A stretch of 64,000 nucleotides of DNA, taken from the NCBI GenBank assembly GCA_025054695.1, contig JANWZI010000009.1:1-64000 (forward strand), written 5' to 3'. This stretch comes from Myxococcota bacterium (lineage in GTDB: Bacteria; Myxococcota_A; Polyangia; Polyangiales; JANWZI01). How positions within the stretch are numbered: position 1 is the stretch's first letter; each line of letters opens with the position of its first letter. The notes beneath the pieces were generated by a model. The model saw only the letters and a list, made by a program, of their open reading frames with translations, searched no databases and was not told the DNA's origin. Positions 31,073 through 43,902 of the stretch are shown piece after piece. Position numbers and translations under genes: made by a program.

Positions 31073-31609
31073 TCAGCGTGTCCGTGCGGCGGGCCCCCGC
31101 ATCCCCATCTGGATCCGCTCGCCGAGGAGCGCGCCGAACAGCGTCACCATCACGCCGACCAGGCCTCCGATGACGTAGAGCGGAGCCGGGATGTCGTACA
31201 GCTCGTCGATGTGGATCAGCCACGCCACCGTCGGGATCGAGGCCATGAAGGCTCCCACGGCGGGCTCGTAGAACGTGCGCCCCGGCGACAGCAAGCCCGT
31301 GATGATGCCGCCGACGAACCAGATGGCCGCGCTGAGCAGCATGCCGGGCGTTCCCTGCGGGTCGTACACGTCGCTGAGCACCGCAGGCAAGAGCACGAGC
31401 ACGATCGCCTGGAGCACGACGTTGATGCCGAACGCGACAAAGGCCCACTTCCAGGTGAAGGCGTGCTGTTGGTAGCGCCGTCCCTGCGCCTCTTCGTCGA
31501 GGGGGTCGATGGTCCCCGCGTCGAGACGCGCCCCGCACGAGACACAGCGGGCGGCGGTGCCCGGATTCTTGAAGCCGCAGATCGCGCAGACGATTTCTTT
31601 CGCCGCCAT
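31073..31609 (-). CDS. zinc-ribbon membrane protein
   Basis: CAICGFKNPGTAARCVSCGARL followed by TM segments. Confidence 0.75.
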   Translation of the reverse strand: MAAKEIVCAICGFKNPGTAARCVSCGARLDAGTIDPLDEEAQGRRYQQHAFTWKWAFVAFGINVVLQAIVLVLLPAVLSDVYDPQGTPGMLLSAAIWFVGGIITGLLSPGRTFYEPAVGAFMASIPTVAWLIHIDELYDIPAPLYVIGGLVGVMVTLFGALLGERIQMGMRGPAARTR

Positions 31610-31780
31610 GATGTCGAGCCTCATCTTCGCAGGGTCGCGTGGCGCCACGCAAGCGCGGCGCACGGGTTGCCGCGACGTCCGGCGGGCTTCGGGCAGGGCG
31701 GGGTCGCGCGCACGGGCGCGCCGCACGCACCGGAACGGGGTCGACGGCATGCGTTCGCGCCCAGCAGGGTCGAGGGGCCG

Positions 31781-33130
31781 TCACCGGTGGTGGAGCGCGC
31801 CGGCTGGACGTTCGTCACGTCCGGGCCGTGGCGCACCGAGCGCCGAGGCGGGTTCGTGGACGGGATCGGGGGCCTGTGACGGATCCGGAAACGGCAGTCG
31901 CGTGTCGGCGCCGTCCGCGCGAGGTCGTGTCGCGTCCGCGGTCCGCGCGTCGGTCGTCGCCCGCGAGGCGAGCAGCAACGCCCGGGCCCGTTCGACTCCC
32001 TCGTGCAGCCGACGAACCCACGGGCCCCGCGCTCCGGTTCGCTCGACCATGACGAGCGTCATCTCCCAGTAGCGGATCGCGTGACGCAGCAACGGCTCGA
32101 CGAGCCGCGCGACGGATCGACGGTAATCCTGCGCGTACAGCGCGAGCTCCCGCTCGTCCATCTCGAAGCGGGGGGGCGGCACGGGCGCCGCCATCACGGT
32201 CTCCCAAAACGAGAGATAGAGCTCGCCCACGCGATAGCCCGACGCGGACGACCAGTACGGATCCGCGAACGTCATCGCCTGGAAGTACTCCCGCTGGGCT
32301 TGCAGCAGATGGCGTGCTCGTCGCTCGAGCACGGCTCGTTGCTCGGGCACCGGACCGGGAGGCAATCGCACGGACTCGGCACGGCGCCTGGCGACCTCGC
32401 CGAGCACGAACGCGGCGCACGCCGCGAACGCGGGGTCCGCGATGCGGTCCTCGCCCCGGCGGCTGCGGTGGAAGACCAGCGCTTCGCGCGCCGCGCGTTC
32501 CGCCTCGTCGAGCCGATCGAGCTCGGCGAGCGCGAGGGCCCGGCGGGCCATCGCCTCCAGACGCTCGTCGGAGCGAAGGTCCGACCGATCGAGCACCGCG
32601 GCCGCCACCTCCACCGCGCGCTCCAGCCGACCCGCTTCCGGGAGCCACTCGAGCAACAGCAGCCCCGCGTGGCGTCCATCACGACCCCGCGGGTGGCTGG
32701 CGAGCAGTCGTTCGAGCCGGGCGATGGCGTCGTGGAGCTTGTCGGTCGCGCGCAGACACAGCGCGGCGTTGTACAGTGCCGGAGCGGCGGCTTCGCTCGA
32801 GGGAAACCGATCGACGAGCCGGTCGTAGAGCGCGACCGCCCCCTCGCAGTCACCCTCTCGGGCGCGCGCACGAGCCCGTTCGAACAGTTCCGGCGCGTCC
32901 ATCCATTCGATGGCGAACGAGCCGTCGGGACGGAGGCGCGCCTCGAGGCGGATCTCGTCGCCGCGCACGTGGCGCGAGGGCCGATGCGCGCTGGACGCCG
33001 AGCCGCAGCCCAATGCGAGGAGGAGCGCGACCCCGAGCCCCGTCGCCGCACGCGTCGAAAATTCGACCTGCCCCCGCGTCGATTCTACGTTCGTCCGGGG
33101 CAGGTCGGACGGCCGCTCCGGAGGAATCAT
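31781..33130 (-). CDS. TPR-like lipoprotein
   Basis: GVALLLALGCGS lipobox; helical repeats. Confidence 0.65.
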   Translation of the reverse strand: MIPPERPSDLPRTNVESTRGQVEFSTRAATGLGVALLLALGCGSASSAHRPSRHVRGDEIRLEARLRPDGSFAIEWMDAPELFERARARAREGDCEGAVALYDRLVDRFPSSEAAAPALYNAALCLRATDKLHDAIARLERLLASHPRGRDGRHAGLLLLEWLPEAGRLERAVEVAAAVLDRSDLRSDERLEAMARRALALAELDRLDEAERAAREALVFHRSRRGEDRIADPAFAACAAFVLGEVARRRAESVRLPPGPVPEQRAVLERRARHLLQAQREYFQAMTFADPYWSSASGYRVGELYLSFWETVMAAPVPPPRFEMDERELALYAQDYRRSVARLVEPLLRHAIRYWEMTLVMVERTGARGPWVRRLHEGVERARALLLASRATTDARTADATRPRADGADTRLPFPDPSQAPDPVHEPASALGAPRPGRDERPAGALHHR

Positions 33131-33617
33131 GCACGTTCCGGGCTTTCCTCGCACCATGTCGCGTTCCGACGTGACGAGCGCCTCGGTCGCGTTGCGGGCC
33201 CGAGGCGCGTACGGGTCCGCGCAGGGCCGCCTCCATCCGGACGACACCCCCGCCGACCGCGTGCGCGACGAGTGGGGCCCGCTCGGCCGCACGGAGCTCG
33301 ACGCGTTCGCGATGCACGAGGCGTTGTGCGAGTCGTTGCCGATCGGCACACCCGAGCGCGCGCGGACGATCGAACGGCTCGGATACGAGGACGAGGCGCA
33401 TTTCGAGCGCGTGCGGCGCACGTTCCTCAAGTATTACGGCATCGGCGAGCCCGACGCGCCGATTTCGACCTACGTCTGGGGCGACCGGGCGAGCGAGGCG
33501 ATCGCCCTGGCGCGGCGGGCGCTCGAAGCCTCGGCTCGCTCCGCGACGAGCTCGGACGGTACGGGCCCCGCCGGTCCCGCGGGCCGCCGCGACGATCAGG
33601 ACAGCCGGTCCCGATAG
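33129..33617 (+). CDS. hypothetical protein
   Basis: 163-aa ORF; start codon overlaps the divergent gene's start (CATG). Confidence 0.5.
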   Translation: MHVPGFPRTMSRSDVTSASVALRARGAYGSAQGRLHPDDTPADRVRDEWGPLGRTELDAFAMHEALCESLPIGTPERARTIERLGYEDEAHFERVRRTFLKYYGIGEPDAPISTYVWGDRASEAIALARRALEASARSATSSDGTGPAGPAGRRDDQDSRSR

Positions 33618-34792
33618 TCCTCGTAGCGGAAGCGCCGGACGACGTGCAGGCGTCGCGTCGCCGGATCCCACGTCGCGATCGACGGGTGGCGCACGCCGTT
33701 GAACGTGGTCGTCTTGACCATCGTGTAGTGTGCCATGTCCTCGAAGACGATGCGGTCGCCGGGACGCAGCGGCGCATCGAAGGCGTAGTCGCCGATGACG
33801 TCGCCCGCGAGGCAGGTCGGGCCGCCGAGCCGGTAGGTGTGCGGGCGCTCGCCCGGATCGCCCGCGCCGCGCACAAGGGGCCGGTACGGCATCTCGAGGA
33901 CGTCCGGCATGTGACAGGTGGCGCTCACGTCGAGGATGGCGTTGTGGACCGCGCCGTTGCGGACGACGTCGAGGACCTGGGCGACGAGCACGCCGGTGCC
34001 GATGGCGACCGCCTCGCCCGGCTCGAGGAACAGCGCGAGGTGGGGGTGGCGCCGACGCAGGTCCAGCAGAAGCGCGACGAGCGCGTCGGCGTCGTAGCTC
34101 GCGTGCGTGATGTGGTGGCCGCCGCCGAGGTTCAGCCAACGTACCCGCGGCAGCAGGTCGCCGAAGCGCGCCTCGAACGCGGCGAGCATGCGCGCGAGCG
34201 CGTCCGGTCCGTGCTCGCACAGCGCGTGCACGTGCAGTCCCTCCAGGCCCTCCATGCGCGCGGGGTCGATTTCGGCACGCGTCGCACCCAGACGCGAGCC
34301 CGGCGCGCACGGATCGTAGAGCGCGACTTCGACCTCGCGGTGCTCCGGATTGACCCGCAGGCCGCACGAGACGCGTCGCCCACGCTGCAGCGCACGTTCG
34401 ACCTGCGGCCGGAACCTTTCCCACTGCGACAGGGAGTTGAAGATCACGTGATCGGCCAGCTCGAGAACCTCGTCGAGGTCGGCGGGCGCGTACGCCGGCG
34501 CGTACACGTGGACCTGGCCGCCGAACGCCTCGCGCCCCAGTCGCGCTTCCCAGGGACCGCTGGCGGCCGTGCCGGCCAGATGGCGGCGCACCAGCGGCGC
34601 CACCGACCACATCGCGAAGCCCTTGAGCGCGAGCAGGATCGTGCAGCCGGCGCGCCGCTGTACGTCGTCGAGCACGCGCAGATTCCGCTCGAGTCGTCCT
34701 AGATCGACGACGAACGCCGGCGTCTCGACCTCACGCGGGTCGAGGTCCCGGCACGCCTCGCCGGGGAACGCGACCACGGCCGTGGGACTCAC
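33596..34792 (-). CDS. nspC: carboxynorspermidine decarboxylase
   Basis: VETPAFVVDLGRLERNL, LALKGFAMWSVAPLV, NLGGGHHIT, LEPGEAVAIGTG, CHMPDVLEMPYRP. Confidence 0.9.
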   Translation of the reverse strand: MSPTAVVAFPGEACRDLDPREVETPAFVVDLGRLERNLRVLDDVQRRAGCTILLALKGFAMWSVAPLVRRHLAGTAASGPWEARLGREAFGGQVHVYAPAYAPADLDEVLELADHVIFNSLSQWERFRPQVERALQRGRRVSCGLRVNPEHREVEVALYDPCAPGSRLGATRAEIDPARMEGLEGLHVHALCEHGPDALARMLAAFEARFGDLLPRVRWLNLGGGHHITHASYDADALVALLLDLRRRHPHLALFLEPGEAVAIGTGVLVAQVLDVVRNGAVHNAILDVSATCHMPDVLEMPYRPLVRGAGDPGERPHTYRLGGPTCLAGDVIGDYAFDAPLRPGDRIVFEDMAHYTMVKTTTFNGVRHPSIATWDPATRRLHVVRRFRYEDYRDRLS

Positions 34793-34799
34793 GGGCGGC

Positions 34800-35978
34800 T
34801 CAGCGCTCCTGGACGTGCCAGGGCAGGCCCATCGAGGCGATGCGCGCGAGGAACGGATCGGGGTCGAGCTGCTCGACGTTCCAGACGCCCGGCCGCTTCC
34901 ATAGGCCCTCGAGGACCATCATGGCGCCGGCGACCGCCGGCACGCCCGTCGTGTACGAGACGGCCTGCGCGCCCACCTCGCGGTAACACGCGGCGTGATC
35001 GCACACGTTGTACAGGAAATAGCGCTTGGTCCGTCCGTTCTTCTCGCCCTCGACGAGCACGCCGATCGAGGTTTTGCCCGTGTAGTTCTCGGCCAGGCTC
35101 GACGGATCGGGCAGCAGCGCCTTGAGAAACTGTAGCGGCACGATGTCGACGCCCTGGAAGCGCACCGGATCGACCCGCAGCATGCCGACGTTGCCCAGCA
35201 CGCGCAGGTGCTCGAGGTAGCTGTCGCTGAAGGTCATCCAGAAGCGGGCGCGCTCGATCTCCGGGAAGTGCTTGACGAGCGACTCCAGCTCCTCGTGGAA
35301 CATCAGATAGCTCTTGCGCGGGCCGACCTCGGGGTAGTCGAAGTCCTCGCTGATGGACAGCGGCTCGGTCTCCACCCACCGGCCGTGCTCCCAGTACCGG
35401 CCCTTCGCGGTCACCTCGCGCAGGTTGATCTCGGGGTTGAAGTTCGTCGCGAACGCCTTGCCGTGGCTGCCGGCGTTGCAGTCGTAGATGTCGAGCGTGC
35501 GGATGCGGTCGAGCAGGTGCTTGCGCGCATACGCGGTGAACGCGTTGGTCACCCCCGGATCGAAGCCGCAGCCGAGGATCGCCGTCAGGCCCGCCGTGCG
35601 GTAGCGCTCGTCGTAGGCCCACTGCCAGCGGTACTCGAATCGGGGCACATCGGGCGGCTCGTAGTTGGCCGTGTCGAGGTAGTCGCACCGCTCCTGCAGG
35701 CAACCGTCCATGATCGCGAGGTCCTGGTAAGGCAGCGCGACGTGGATGACGATGTCGGGTTTGAGCTCTCGAACGAGTGCGGCGACCTGGTCCGGCTGGT
35801 CGGCATCGACGCGTCGCGCGAGCGCGCGCCGCGGCAGGCTCGCGACGAGACGCTCGACCCGTTCCAGCGTTCGCGACGCGATGGCGATCTCCGAGAACGC
35901 CTCGGTGGCCTGGGCGCACTTGTGCGCGACCACGCGACCGACGCCCCCCGCCCCGATGATGAGCACGCGCTTGCCCAT
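34800..35978 (-). CDS. carboxynorspermidine synthase (saccharopine dehydrogenase-like)
   Basis: MGKRVLIIGAGGVGRVVAHKCAQ; DTANYEPP; GCGFDPGVTNAFTAYA; adjacent to nspC. Confidence 0.9.
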   Translation of the reverse strand: MGKRVLIIGAGGVGRVVAHKCAQATEAFSEIAIASRTLERVERLVASLPRRALARRVDADQPDQVAALVRELKPDIVIHVALPYQDLAIMDGCLQERCDYLDTANYEPPDVPRFEYRWQWAYDERYRTAGLTAILGCGFDPGVTNAFTAYARKHLLDRIRTLDIYDCNAGSHGKAFATNFNPEINLREVTAKGRYWEHGRWVETEPLSISEDFDYPEVGPRKSYLMFHEELESLVKHFPEIERARFWMTFSDSYLEHLRVLGNVGMLRVDPVRFQGVDIVPLQFLKALLPDPSSLAENYTGKTSIGVLVEGEKNGRTKRYFLYNVCDHAACYREVGAQAVSYTTGVPAVAGAMMVLEGLWKRPGVWNVEQLDPDPFLARIASMGLPWHVQER

Positions 35979-36020
35979 GGTGAACCTCCCGAACGGTTCC
36001 GCGAGCTCCGTCCGCTCCCT

Positions 36021-36578
36021 TCAGACTTCGAGGATGTCCTTCTCTTTCTTCTGGAGGATTTCGTCCACCTTCGCGGTCCCGGCCGCGACCGTCTCTTCGA
36101 TCTTCTTGCGCGCCCGATCCGCCTCGTCGGCGCTCACCTCGCCGTCCTTGTCGAGCGCATCGACCATGTCCTTGGCGTCGTGCCGCGCCTTGCGGATCGC
36201 GACCTTGCATTCCTCGCCGGCCTTGCGCGCGAGCTTGACGAGCTCGCGGCGGCGCTCCTCCGACAGCGGCGGCATCGGCACCCGGATGAGATCCCCGTCG
36301 ACCTGGGGGTTGAGGCCGAGCCCCGACTCCCGAATCGCCTTCTCGACCGCCCGCACCTGCGACTTGTCCCAGGGTTTGACGGTGAGCAGGCGGGGCTCGG
36401 GCACCGAGACCGTGGCCATCTTCGCGACCGGCGTCGGTGTCCCGTAGTAGTCGATCCGGATCGAGTCGAGCAGGTCGGGGTGCGCACGCCCGGTGCGCAG
36501 TCGGGACAGCTCACGGCGCAACGCCTCGTGCGCCTTCTCGATGGCCGTCTTCAGCTCCTTCATCACGTCTTCGAGCAT
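36021..36578 (-). CDS. frr: ribosome recycling factor
   Basis: LSRLRTGRAHPDLLDSIRIDYYGTPTPVAKMATVSVPEPR. Confidence 0.97.
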   Translation of the reverse strand: MLEDVMKELKTAIEKAHEALRRELSRLRTGRAHPDLLDSIRIDYYGTPTPVAKMATVSVPEPRLLTVKPWDKSQVRAVEKAIRESGLGLNPQVDGDLIRVPMPPLSEERRRELVKLARKAGEECKVAIRKARHDAKDMVDALDKDGEVSADEADRARKKIEETVAAGTAKVDEILQKKEKDILEV

Positions 36579-36586
36579 GGCCCCCT

Positions 36587-37309
36587 TCACTCCTCTCCGT
36601 GTTCGCCGACGAGCGTCCCGACGTCCTCGCCGAGCACCACGCGCCGGATGTTGCCTCGCTTGGCGAGCCGGAAGACGCGGATGGGCATCCGGTGATCGCG
36701 ACAGAGCGCCACCGCCGTCGCGTCCATCACGCCGATGCGATCGGCCAAGAACCGGTCGTAGCTCAGCCTCCGGTACATGCGCGCGTCGGGGTGTCGTTCC
36801 GGGTCGCGGTCGAAGACACCGTCGACCTTCGTCGCCTTGCACAGCAGTTCCGCGTGGATCTCCATCGCGCGCAGAGCCGCCGCGGTGTCCGTCGAGAAGT
36901 ACGGATTGCCCGTGCCGGCGACGAAAATCACGACGCGTCCCTTCTCGAGGTGCCGGACGGCGCGCCGCCGGATGTACGGTTCGGCCACCTGGCGGATCTC
37001 GAGCGCCGAGACCAGGCGCGTGTTCGTGCCGAGTTTCTCGAGCGCGTCCTGCAGCGCGATGCCGTTGATGACCGTCGCGAGCATGCCCATGTAGTCGGCG
37101 CTCGCGCGCTCCATGCCGGCGGCGCTGCCCCGCAGGCCCCGGAAGATGTTCCCGCCGCCGATGACGATGGCGAGCTGAACGCCCAGCGACGCCGCTTCCG
37201 CGAGCTCCGCGCTGATGGTGCCGAGCGTCTCCGGATGCACGCCGTAGCCCCCGGGCTCGCCGCACAGCGCCTCCCCCGAGAGCTTGAGCAGGATGCGCCG
37301 GTGTCGCAT
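36587..37309 (-). CDS. pyrH: UMP kinase
   Basis: [56 protein letters not shown]. Confidence 0.97.
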   Translation of the reverse strand: MRHRRILLKLSGEALCGEPGGYGVHPETLGTISAELAEAASLGVQLAIVIGGGNIFRGLRGSAAGMERASADYMGMLATVINGIALQDALEKLGTNTRLVSALEIRQVAEPYIRRRAVRHLEKGRVVIFVAGTGNPYFSTDTAAALRAMEIHAELLCKATKVDGVFDRDPERHPDARMYRRLSYDRFLADRIGVMDATAVALCRDHRMPIRVFRLAKRGNIRRVVLGEDVGTLVGEHGEE

Positions 37310-37343
37310 GCCCGCACCCGCCGCGCCCGCCCGCGCGCGCGGC

Positions 37344-38021
37344 TCAGCCGGCGCCCGCGAGCGTGGCCGCCACGTCGGCGGCCAGATCCTGCGCCTTGCG
37401 CTCGAGCCCCTCGCCGAGCTGGTACCGCACGAATCGCCGCACCGCGATTTTCTCGCCGAGGCGCGCCGTCAGCTCGTCGGCGAGCTGGCCGATGGTCTTG
37501 CTCTCGTCCGTGATCGAAGGCTGTTCGACGAGGCACACCTCGGTGAGCCACTTGCCGAGCTTGCCCTCGACGATCTTGTCGACGGCCGCCTCCGGTCGCT
37601 TCTTGCCGCTCTTCTCGTCCTCGAGCGCGACCTGCTCGCGGAACATCGCCCGACGCGCCGCGAGGACCTCCGCGGGCACGTCCTCGCGTCGTACGTACTC
37701 GGGGCTCATCGACGCGATCTGCAAGCCGACGAGATCGACGAACGCGCGGAACGCCTCGTTGCGCGCGACGAAGTCGGTCTGGCAGTTGACTTCGACCAGC
37801 ACGCCGACGCGACTGCCGGAGTGGATATAGGCGTGGATGACGCCCTCGGTCGCGATGGCACCGGCCTTCTTGACGGCCTTCGCCAGGCCCTTCTTCTGGA
37901 TAATCTCGACCGCCCGCTCCTCGTCGCCGCCCGCCTCCACGAGGGCGTTGCGGCAATCCATCATCCCGGCGCCCGTCCGATCGCGGAGCGCCTTGACCAT
38001 TGCTGCGGTGATCTCGGCCAT
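37344..38021 (-). CDS. tsf: translation elongation factor Ts
   Basis: [43 protein letters not shown]. Confidence 0.97.
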   Translation of the reverse strand: MAEITAAMVKALRDRTGAGMMDCRNALVEAGGDEERAVEIIQKKGLAKAVKKAGAIATEGVIHAYIHSGSRVGVLVEVNCQTDFVARNEAFRAFVDLVGLQIASMSPEYVRREDVPAEVLAARRAMFREQVALEDEKSGKKRPEAAVDKIVEGKLGKWLTEVCLVEQPSITDESKTIGQLADELTARLGEKIAVRRFVRYQLGEGLERKAQDLAADVAATLAGAG

Positions 38022-38061
38022 GGTGTCCTGCCTCGTTCGTACACGCGCCCCGTTCGACCGC

Positions 38062-38970
<909 letters not shown>

Positions 38971-39167
38971 CGACGTCAAGGTGGTTCTCCTCGGCTTCGG
39001 CGGACGGCCCGCGGGATGGGGCGGCCCCGTTTCGCGCACGGCGGGCGAGGTGCCCGCGGCCGTCGCCGCGGAGCACCGAGGCACGGGCGGCGAGCGCCGG
39101 CCTCGACGGGGCGGCGCCTATACCACGGCGCGGCGCGGCACGCCAGCGGAGCCGCTTCACTCCGCGG

Positions 39168-39240
39168 TGGGTCATGAAGGAGTCGAACCTTCAACCAACG
39201 GATTAAGAGTCCGCTGCTCTACCAGTTGAGCTAATGACCC
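39168..39240 (-). tRNA. tRNA-Lys (anticodon CTT)
   Basis: Cloverleaf by hand: acceptor GGGTCAT/ATGACCC, anticodon loop CTCTTAA, T-arm GGTTCGACTCC. Confidence 0.93.
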
Positions 39241-39260
39241 GAACACGCGCCCGACGACGG

Positions 39261-39334
39261 CGCGCCCGGCAGGAGTCGAACCTGCAACATCCGGATCCGA
39301 AGTCCGACGCTCTATCCAGTTGAGCTACGGGCGC
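39261..39334 (-). tRNA. tRNA-Arg (anticodon TCG by hand fold)
   Basis: Acceptor GCGCCCG/CGGGCGC; anticodon loop CTTCGGA; GGTTCGACTCC. Confidence 0.85.
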
Positions 39335-39378
39335 GACCCGAGCCACGATTCGCCCTGGCTGTCAATCGACCTCTTCGG

Positions 39379-39452
39379 GGTGAGTGACGGGGCTCGAACC
39401 CGCGACGCTCGGAGCCACAATCCGATGCTCTACCAGCTGAGCTACACCCACC
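39379..39452 (-). tRNA. tRNA-His (anticodon GTG)
   Basis: Acceptor GTGGGTG/CACTCAC with G-1:C73; anticodon loop TTGTGGC. Confidence 0.92.
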
Positions 39453-39593
39453 GTCGAACCGATCGAGCCTTCCGCGCGACCGGTTGATCGAGAATAGCCG
39501 CGCGTCGCCTCTTGGCAAGAGCCGCGGCCGCGGACTAGCGCGGGACGGAAACTTTGCGCCGTCGCTCGCGCGGCTCCACGATTTCCATGGAGC

Positions 39594-42188
39594 GTGCGAG
39601 GCCCGCTCGCGGCAGTTTTCGCGATGGCGGCCTGGAACGGATGGGCCAAGGCCGCGCTCGCCCAACCGCCGCCTTCCGGATCGATCGGAAGCCCGCGCCC
39701 GTCGAACGACGCGATCCTCGACGTCGATTCGCGCGACCACGGTTCGGCCGCAGGGCCGCTCTGGTGTGCAGTGCCGTCGGTCGCCGCGGCCGAGGCGCTG
39801 CCCGCGCGCGGGGTAGACGACCCGCTCGCGACGTCTCCCGCGTCGCCGCACATGGTGGTGAGCGCGGGCCCCGACGCGGCGAATCGATCTGATATCACTA
39901 CAGATTTCGGAGATGACGCGCCTCTGGACACGGCTCGGCGGCTCGTCACGGAGGGGCGGTACCAAGAGGCACTCGCTCTGCTCGACGTCACCGCGCTGCG
40001 GGCTCCGTTGCTCGTGGACCGCATCGAGCTGCTGCGCGGGGAGGCGCTGCTCGCCGCGGGGCGTCCGGACGCCGCCGCAACGGCCTTCGCGCGCGCGATG
40101 ACCAGCCCCGAGCCCGCGGTCGCGGCGCGGGCCAGAGCGGAACGGGTCCGGGCGCTGCTCCGCATGGGGCACCGCGAGGGACCGACCGAGCTGGCCCGCC
40201 TGCTGCGCGTGTTCCCCGCCCTGCCCCAGGCGCGCTCGCTCCGACTCGAGCTCGCCGCGGCGCACGAGCGCGCGGGAAGGCGCACGACGGCCGCAGCCAT
40301 GTACCGCGCAATCGACCTCGAGGCGCCGGGGAGCGTCGAGGCGGAGCGAGCGAGGGCGGAGCTCGAGCGGCTGCGGACGGCCGGCGTGCGCGTTGCGGCC
40401 TGGACCGATGTCGAGCGCGTCGAGCGTGCCGAGCGGCTGCTCGCGACGGGCCCCATGTCCATGGCGCGCGAGGAGATCGAGCGGCTGCTCGCGGCCCGGC
40501 TCGGACCGGCCGAGCGCACGCGGGCGGCCGAGCTCGGTGCGCGCCTGGCGCGCATCGAGGGACGCTGGGAACAGGCGCGCCAGCTCACGTTGCTCGCGCG
40601 CCGCGGAAGGCTCGTTGCGCCCACGCCGCAGGATGCGGAGCGCGAGGCCGAGACGCTCGAGCTCGCCGAGGCTCGCGAACGGCAGGCCGCGCTCGAGCGC
40701 ATCCGCGCCATCGCGGGGCGGACGCCGGTGCGGCGACTGACGACGACCCAGCTGGCGCGCGTGATCGCGATCGCGGCGGCGGCGGGGCTGTCAACGCACG
40801 TCGACGAGGCGCTCGAGGGGCTCCGTGCACAGCGCAAGCCCAACGCACAACTCGTCTTCGAGGCAGCCATTGCCGCAAGCGGCACGGGCAGCGATGCGCA
40901 CCTCGAGGCGTTGTTCGGCTCGCTCGTGGAACATCCTCGTCTCGGCGTGGCGGCGCGCTACCACCGCGCGCGCGCGCTCGAGCGCCTGGGGCGGCTCGCG
41001 GAGGCCGAGATCGAGCACCTGCGCGTGCAGACGCTCGATCGTTCGGAGACTCGCTGGTACGCGGCGCTGTCCGCCCAGCGCGTGCGCTGGGTGCACGAGG
41101 CGATGCTGTGCGCCTGCGACCCCGAGGAGGCCGAGCGGCTCGCGGCGCACGAGGCGGATGGGGCCTCGACATCGGCGCCCGACGGCGTTCCGCCGCTGCT
41201 GGCGTCGCGCGACGCGGCGGCCGCGGTGGTGCCGCGCCGCACCCCACCCTGGCGGGCGGGCACGATGCCGCCCGAGCGCATCGGGTCGCCGTCTACCGCG
41301 CGTCCGGACCTGCTCGCGCTGGCCGACCGGCTGGCGAGCGTGGCGGCACTCCACGGCACGGCGTACCCGTGGATCGCGCGGGCCGAGGCATTGCTTCGGC
41401 TCGGCGAGGCACGGGCCGCGAGCGACGAGCTGCACGAGGTCCTGGTCGCATGGCGTGCCGCGATCGGGCGCCCGCTGCGCGCCACGGGGCTTCTCGCAGT
41501 CTGGGAGGGAACGCGGCGGCCAGGCCCGGTCGGAGACTGGAAGTTGCGGGCCGCGCGCAAGGCGCTCGACCTCGAGGCGCGTCGCACGCTCGCCGAAGTC
41601 GCCGCCGCGCTCGGCGACGAGGGCACGGCCATCGGACTGGAAGGGCCGGGGCGTCTGGCCGCTCGGCCCCGTCCGTTCGAGCGCGCGGTGCACGAGGCCG
41701 CAAGGCGTCACGGGCTCGATCCGGACCTGCTGTACGCGGTGATGCGCGTCGAGAGCGTCTTCCAGCACCGCGTCGTCAGTTACGCGGGCGCGGTGGGGCT
41801 GATGCAGATCATGCCGCGTACGGGGGCGCTCGTCGCGCACAACATGGGCGAGCGCGGCCTCGGCGCCGACGGGATGCTGGATCCCGAACGGAACATTGCG
41901 ATGGGCGCCTGGTACCTCGCCTCGTTGATGCGACGCTTCGACGGGCAACTGCCCCTTGCGCTCGCTGCCTACAACGGCGGGCCGCACAACGTGCGACGCT
42001 GGCTGCGCGCGCGCCCCGAGACCATGCCGCTCGACGCGTTTCTCGAGACGATTCCGTTCGCGCAGACGCACCGGTACGTCCGGCGCGTGCTCGCCCACTA
42101 CAGGGCGTACCGCGAGCGGCGCGGACTGCCTCCGCCCGTCCTGTCGATGACGTTGCCGTCGCTCGACGTCGATCGCGTCGCATTCTGA
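39594..42188 (+). CDS. soluble lytic murein transglycosylase (SLT domain, TPR-like N-terminus)
   Basis: LLYAVMRVESVFQHRVVSYAGAVGLMQIMPRTG...YNGGPHNVRRWL; start uncertain. Confidence 0.9.
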   Translation: MRGPLAAVFAMAAWNGWAKAALAQPPPSGSIGSPRPSNDAILDVDSRDHGSAAGPLWCAVPSVAAAEALPARGVDDPLATSPASPHMVVSAGPDAANRSDITTDFGDDAPLDTARRLVTEGRYQEALALLDVTALRAPLLVDRIELLRGEALLAAGRPDAAATAFARAMTSPEPAVAARARAERVRALLRMGHREGPTELARLLRVFPALPQARSLRLELAAAHERAGRRTTAAAMYRAIDLEAPGSVEAERARAELERLRTAGVRVAAWTDVERVERAERLLATGPMSMAREEIERLLAARLGPAERTRAAELGARLARIEGRWEQARQLTLLARRGRLVAPTPQDAEREAETLELAEARERQAALERIRAIAGRTPVRRLTTTQLARVIAIAAAAGLSTHVDEALEGLRAQRKPNAQLVFEAAIAASGTGSDAHLEALFGSLVEHPRLGVAARYHRARALERLGRLAEAEIEHLRVQTLDRSETRWYAALSAQRVRWVHEAMLCACDPEEAERLAAHEADGASTSAPDGVPPLLASRDAAAAVVPRRTPPWRAGTMPPERIGSPSTARPDLLALADRLASVAALHGTAYPWIARAEALLRLGEARAASDELHEVLVAWRAAIGRPLRATGLLAVWEGTRRPGPVGDWKLRAARKALDLEARRTLAEVAAALGDEGTAIGLEGPGRLAARPRPFERAVHEAARRHGLDPDLLYAVMRVESVFQHRVVSYAGAVGLMQIMPRTGALVAHNMGERGLGADGMLDPERNIAMGAWYLASLMRRFDGQLPLALAAYNGGPHNVRRWLRARPETMPLDAFLETIPFAQTHRYVRRVLAHYRAYRERRGLPPPVLSMTLPSLDVDRVAF

Positions 42189-42222
42189 TCGGGTCGTGGT
42201 CGGGCCCGGATGCGGTCCTGGT

Positions 42223-42360
42223 CTCGGACTCGGGCTCGGTCGCTGACTCGGTCTCGGACTCGGTCTCGGACCCGGATCCCGCTCGGGACTCGGTCTCGGT
42301 TTCGAGCTCTGTCTCGGTCTCGGGCTCGGATCCGGCTCGGGTCTCGGTCTCGAGCTCGAG
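42223..42360 (+). repeat. CTCGGN hexamer array H, convergent gap
   Basis: ctcggactcgggctcggt...ctcggtctcggactcggtctcgga... Confidence 0.9.
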
Positions 42361-42387
42361 CGCGGGGCCGCACGATCGAGCGGCCGC

Positions 42388-43698
<1,311 letters not shown>

Positions 43699-43730
43699 CT
43701 ACCGGCGCGCGTCACGGCTGTCAACGCGGG

Positions 43731-43796
43731 CTCGGGCTCGGACTCGGACTCGGGCTCGGGCTCGGGCTCCGACTCGGGCTCAGCCACGGGCTCGGG
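43731..43796 (+). repeat. CTCGGN hexamer array I, upstream of eno (divergent gap)
   Basis: ctcgggctcggactcggactcgggctcgggctcgggctccgactcggg. Confidence 0.9.
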
Positions 43797-43902
43797 GCCC
43801 TGCGCGGCGCGATCCATTTCCCGAATCGCAAAGAAAAAAGAAGAACGGCAGCCGGAAAACGTTGCGAACCGCCGCACGTGAGAGAAGCGTTCAGCCGATG
43901 CA

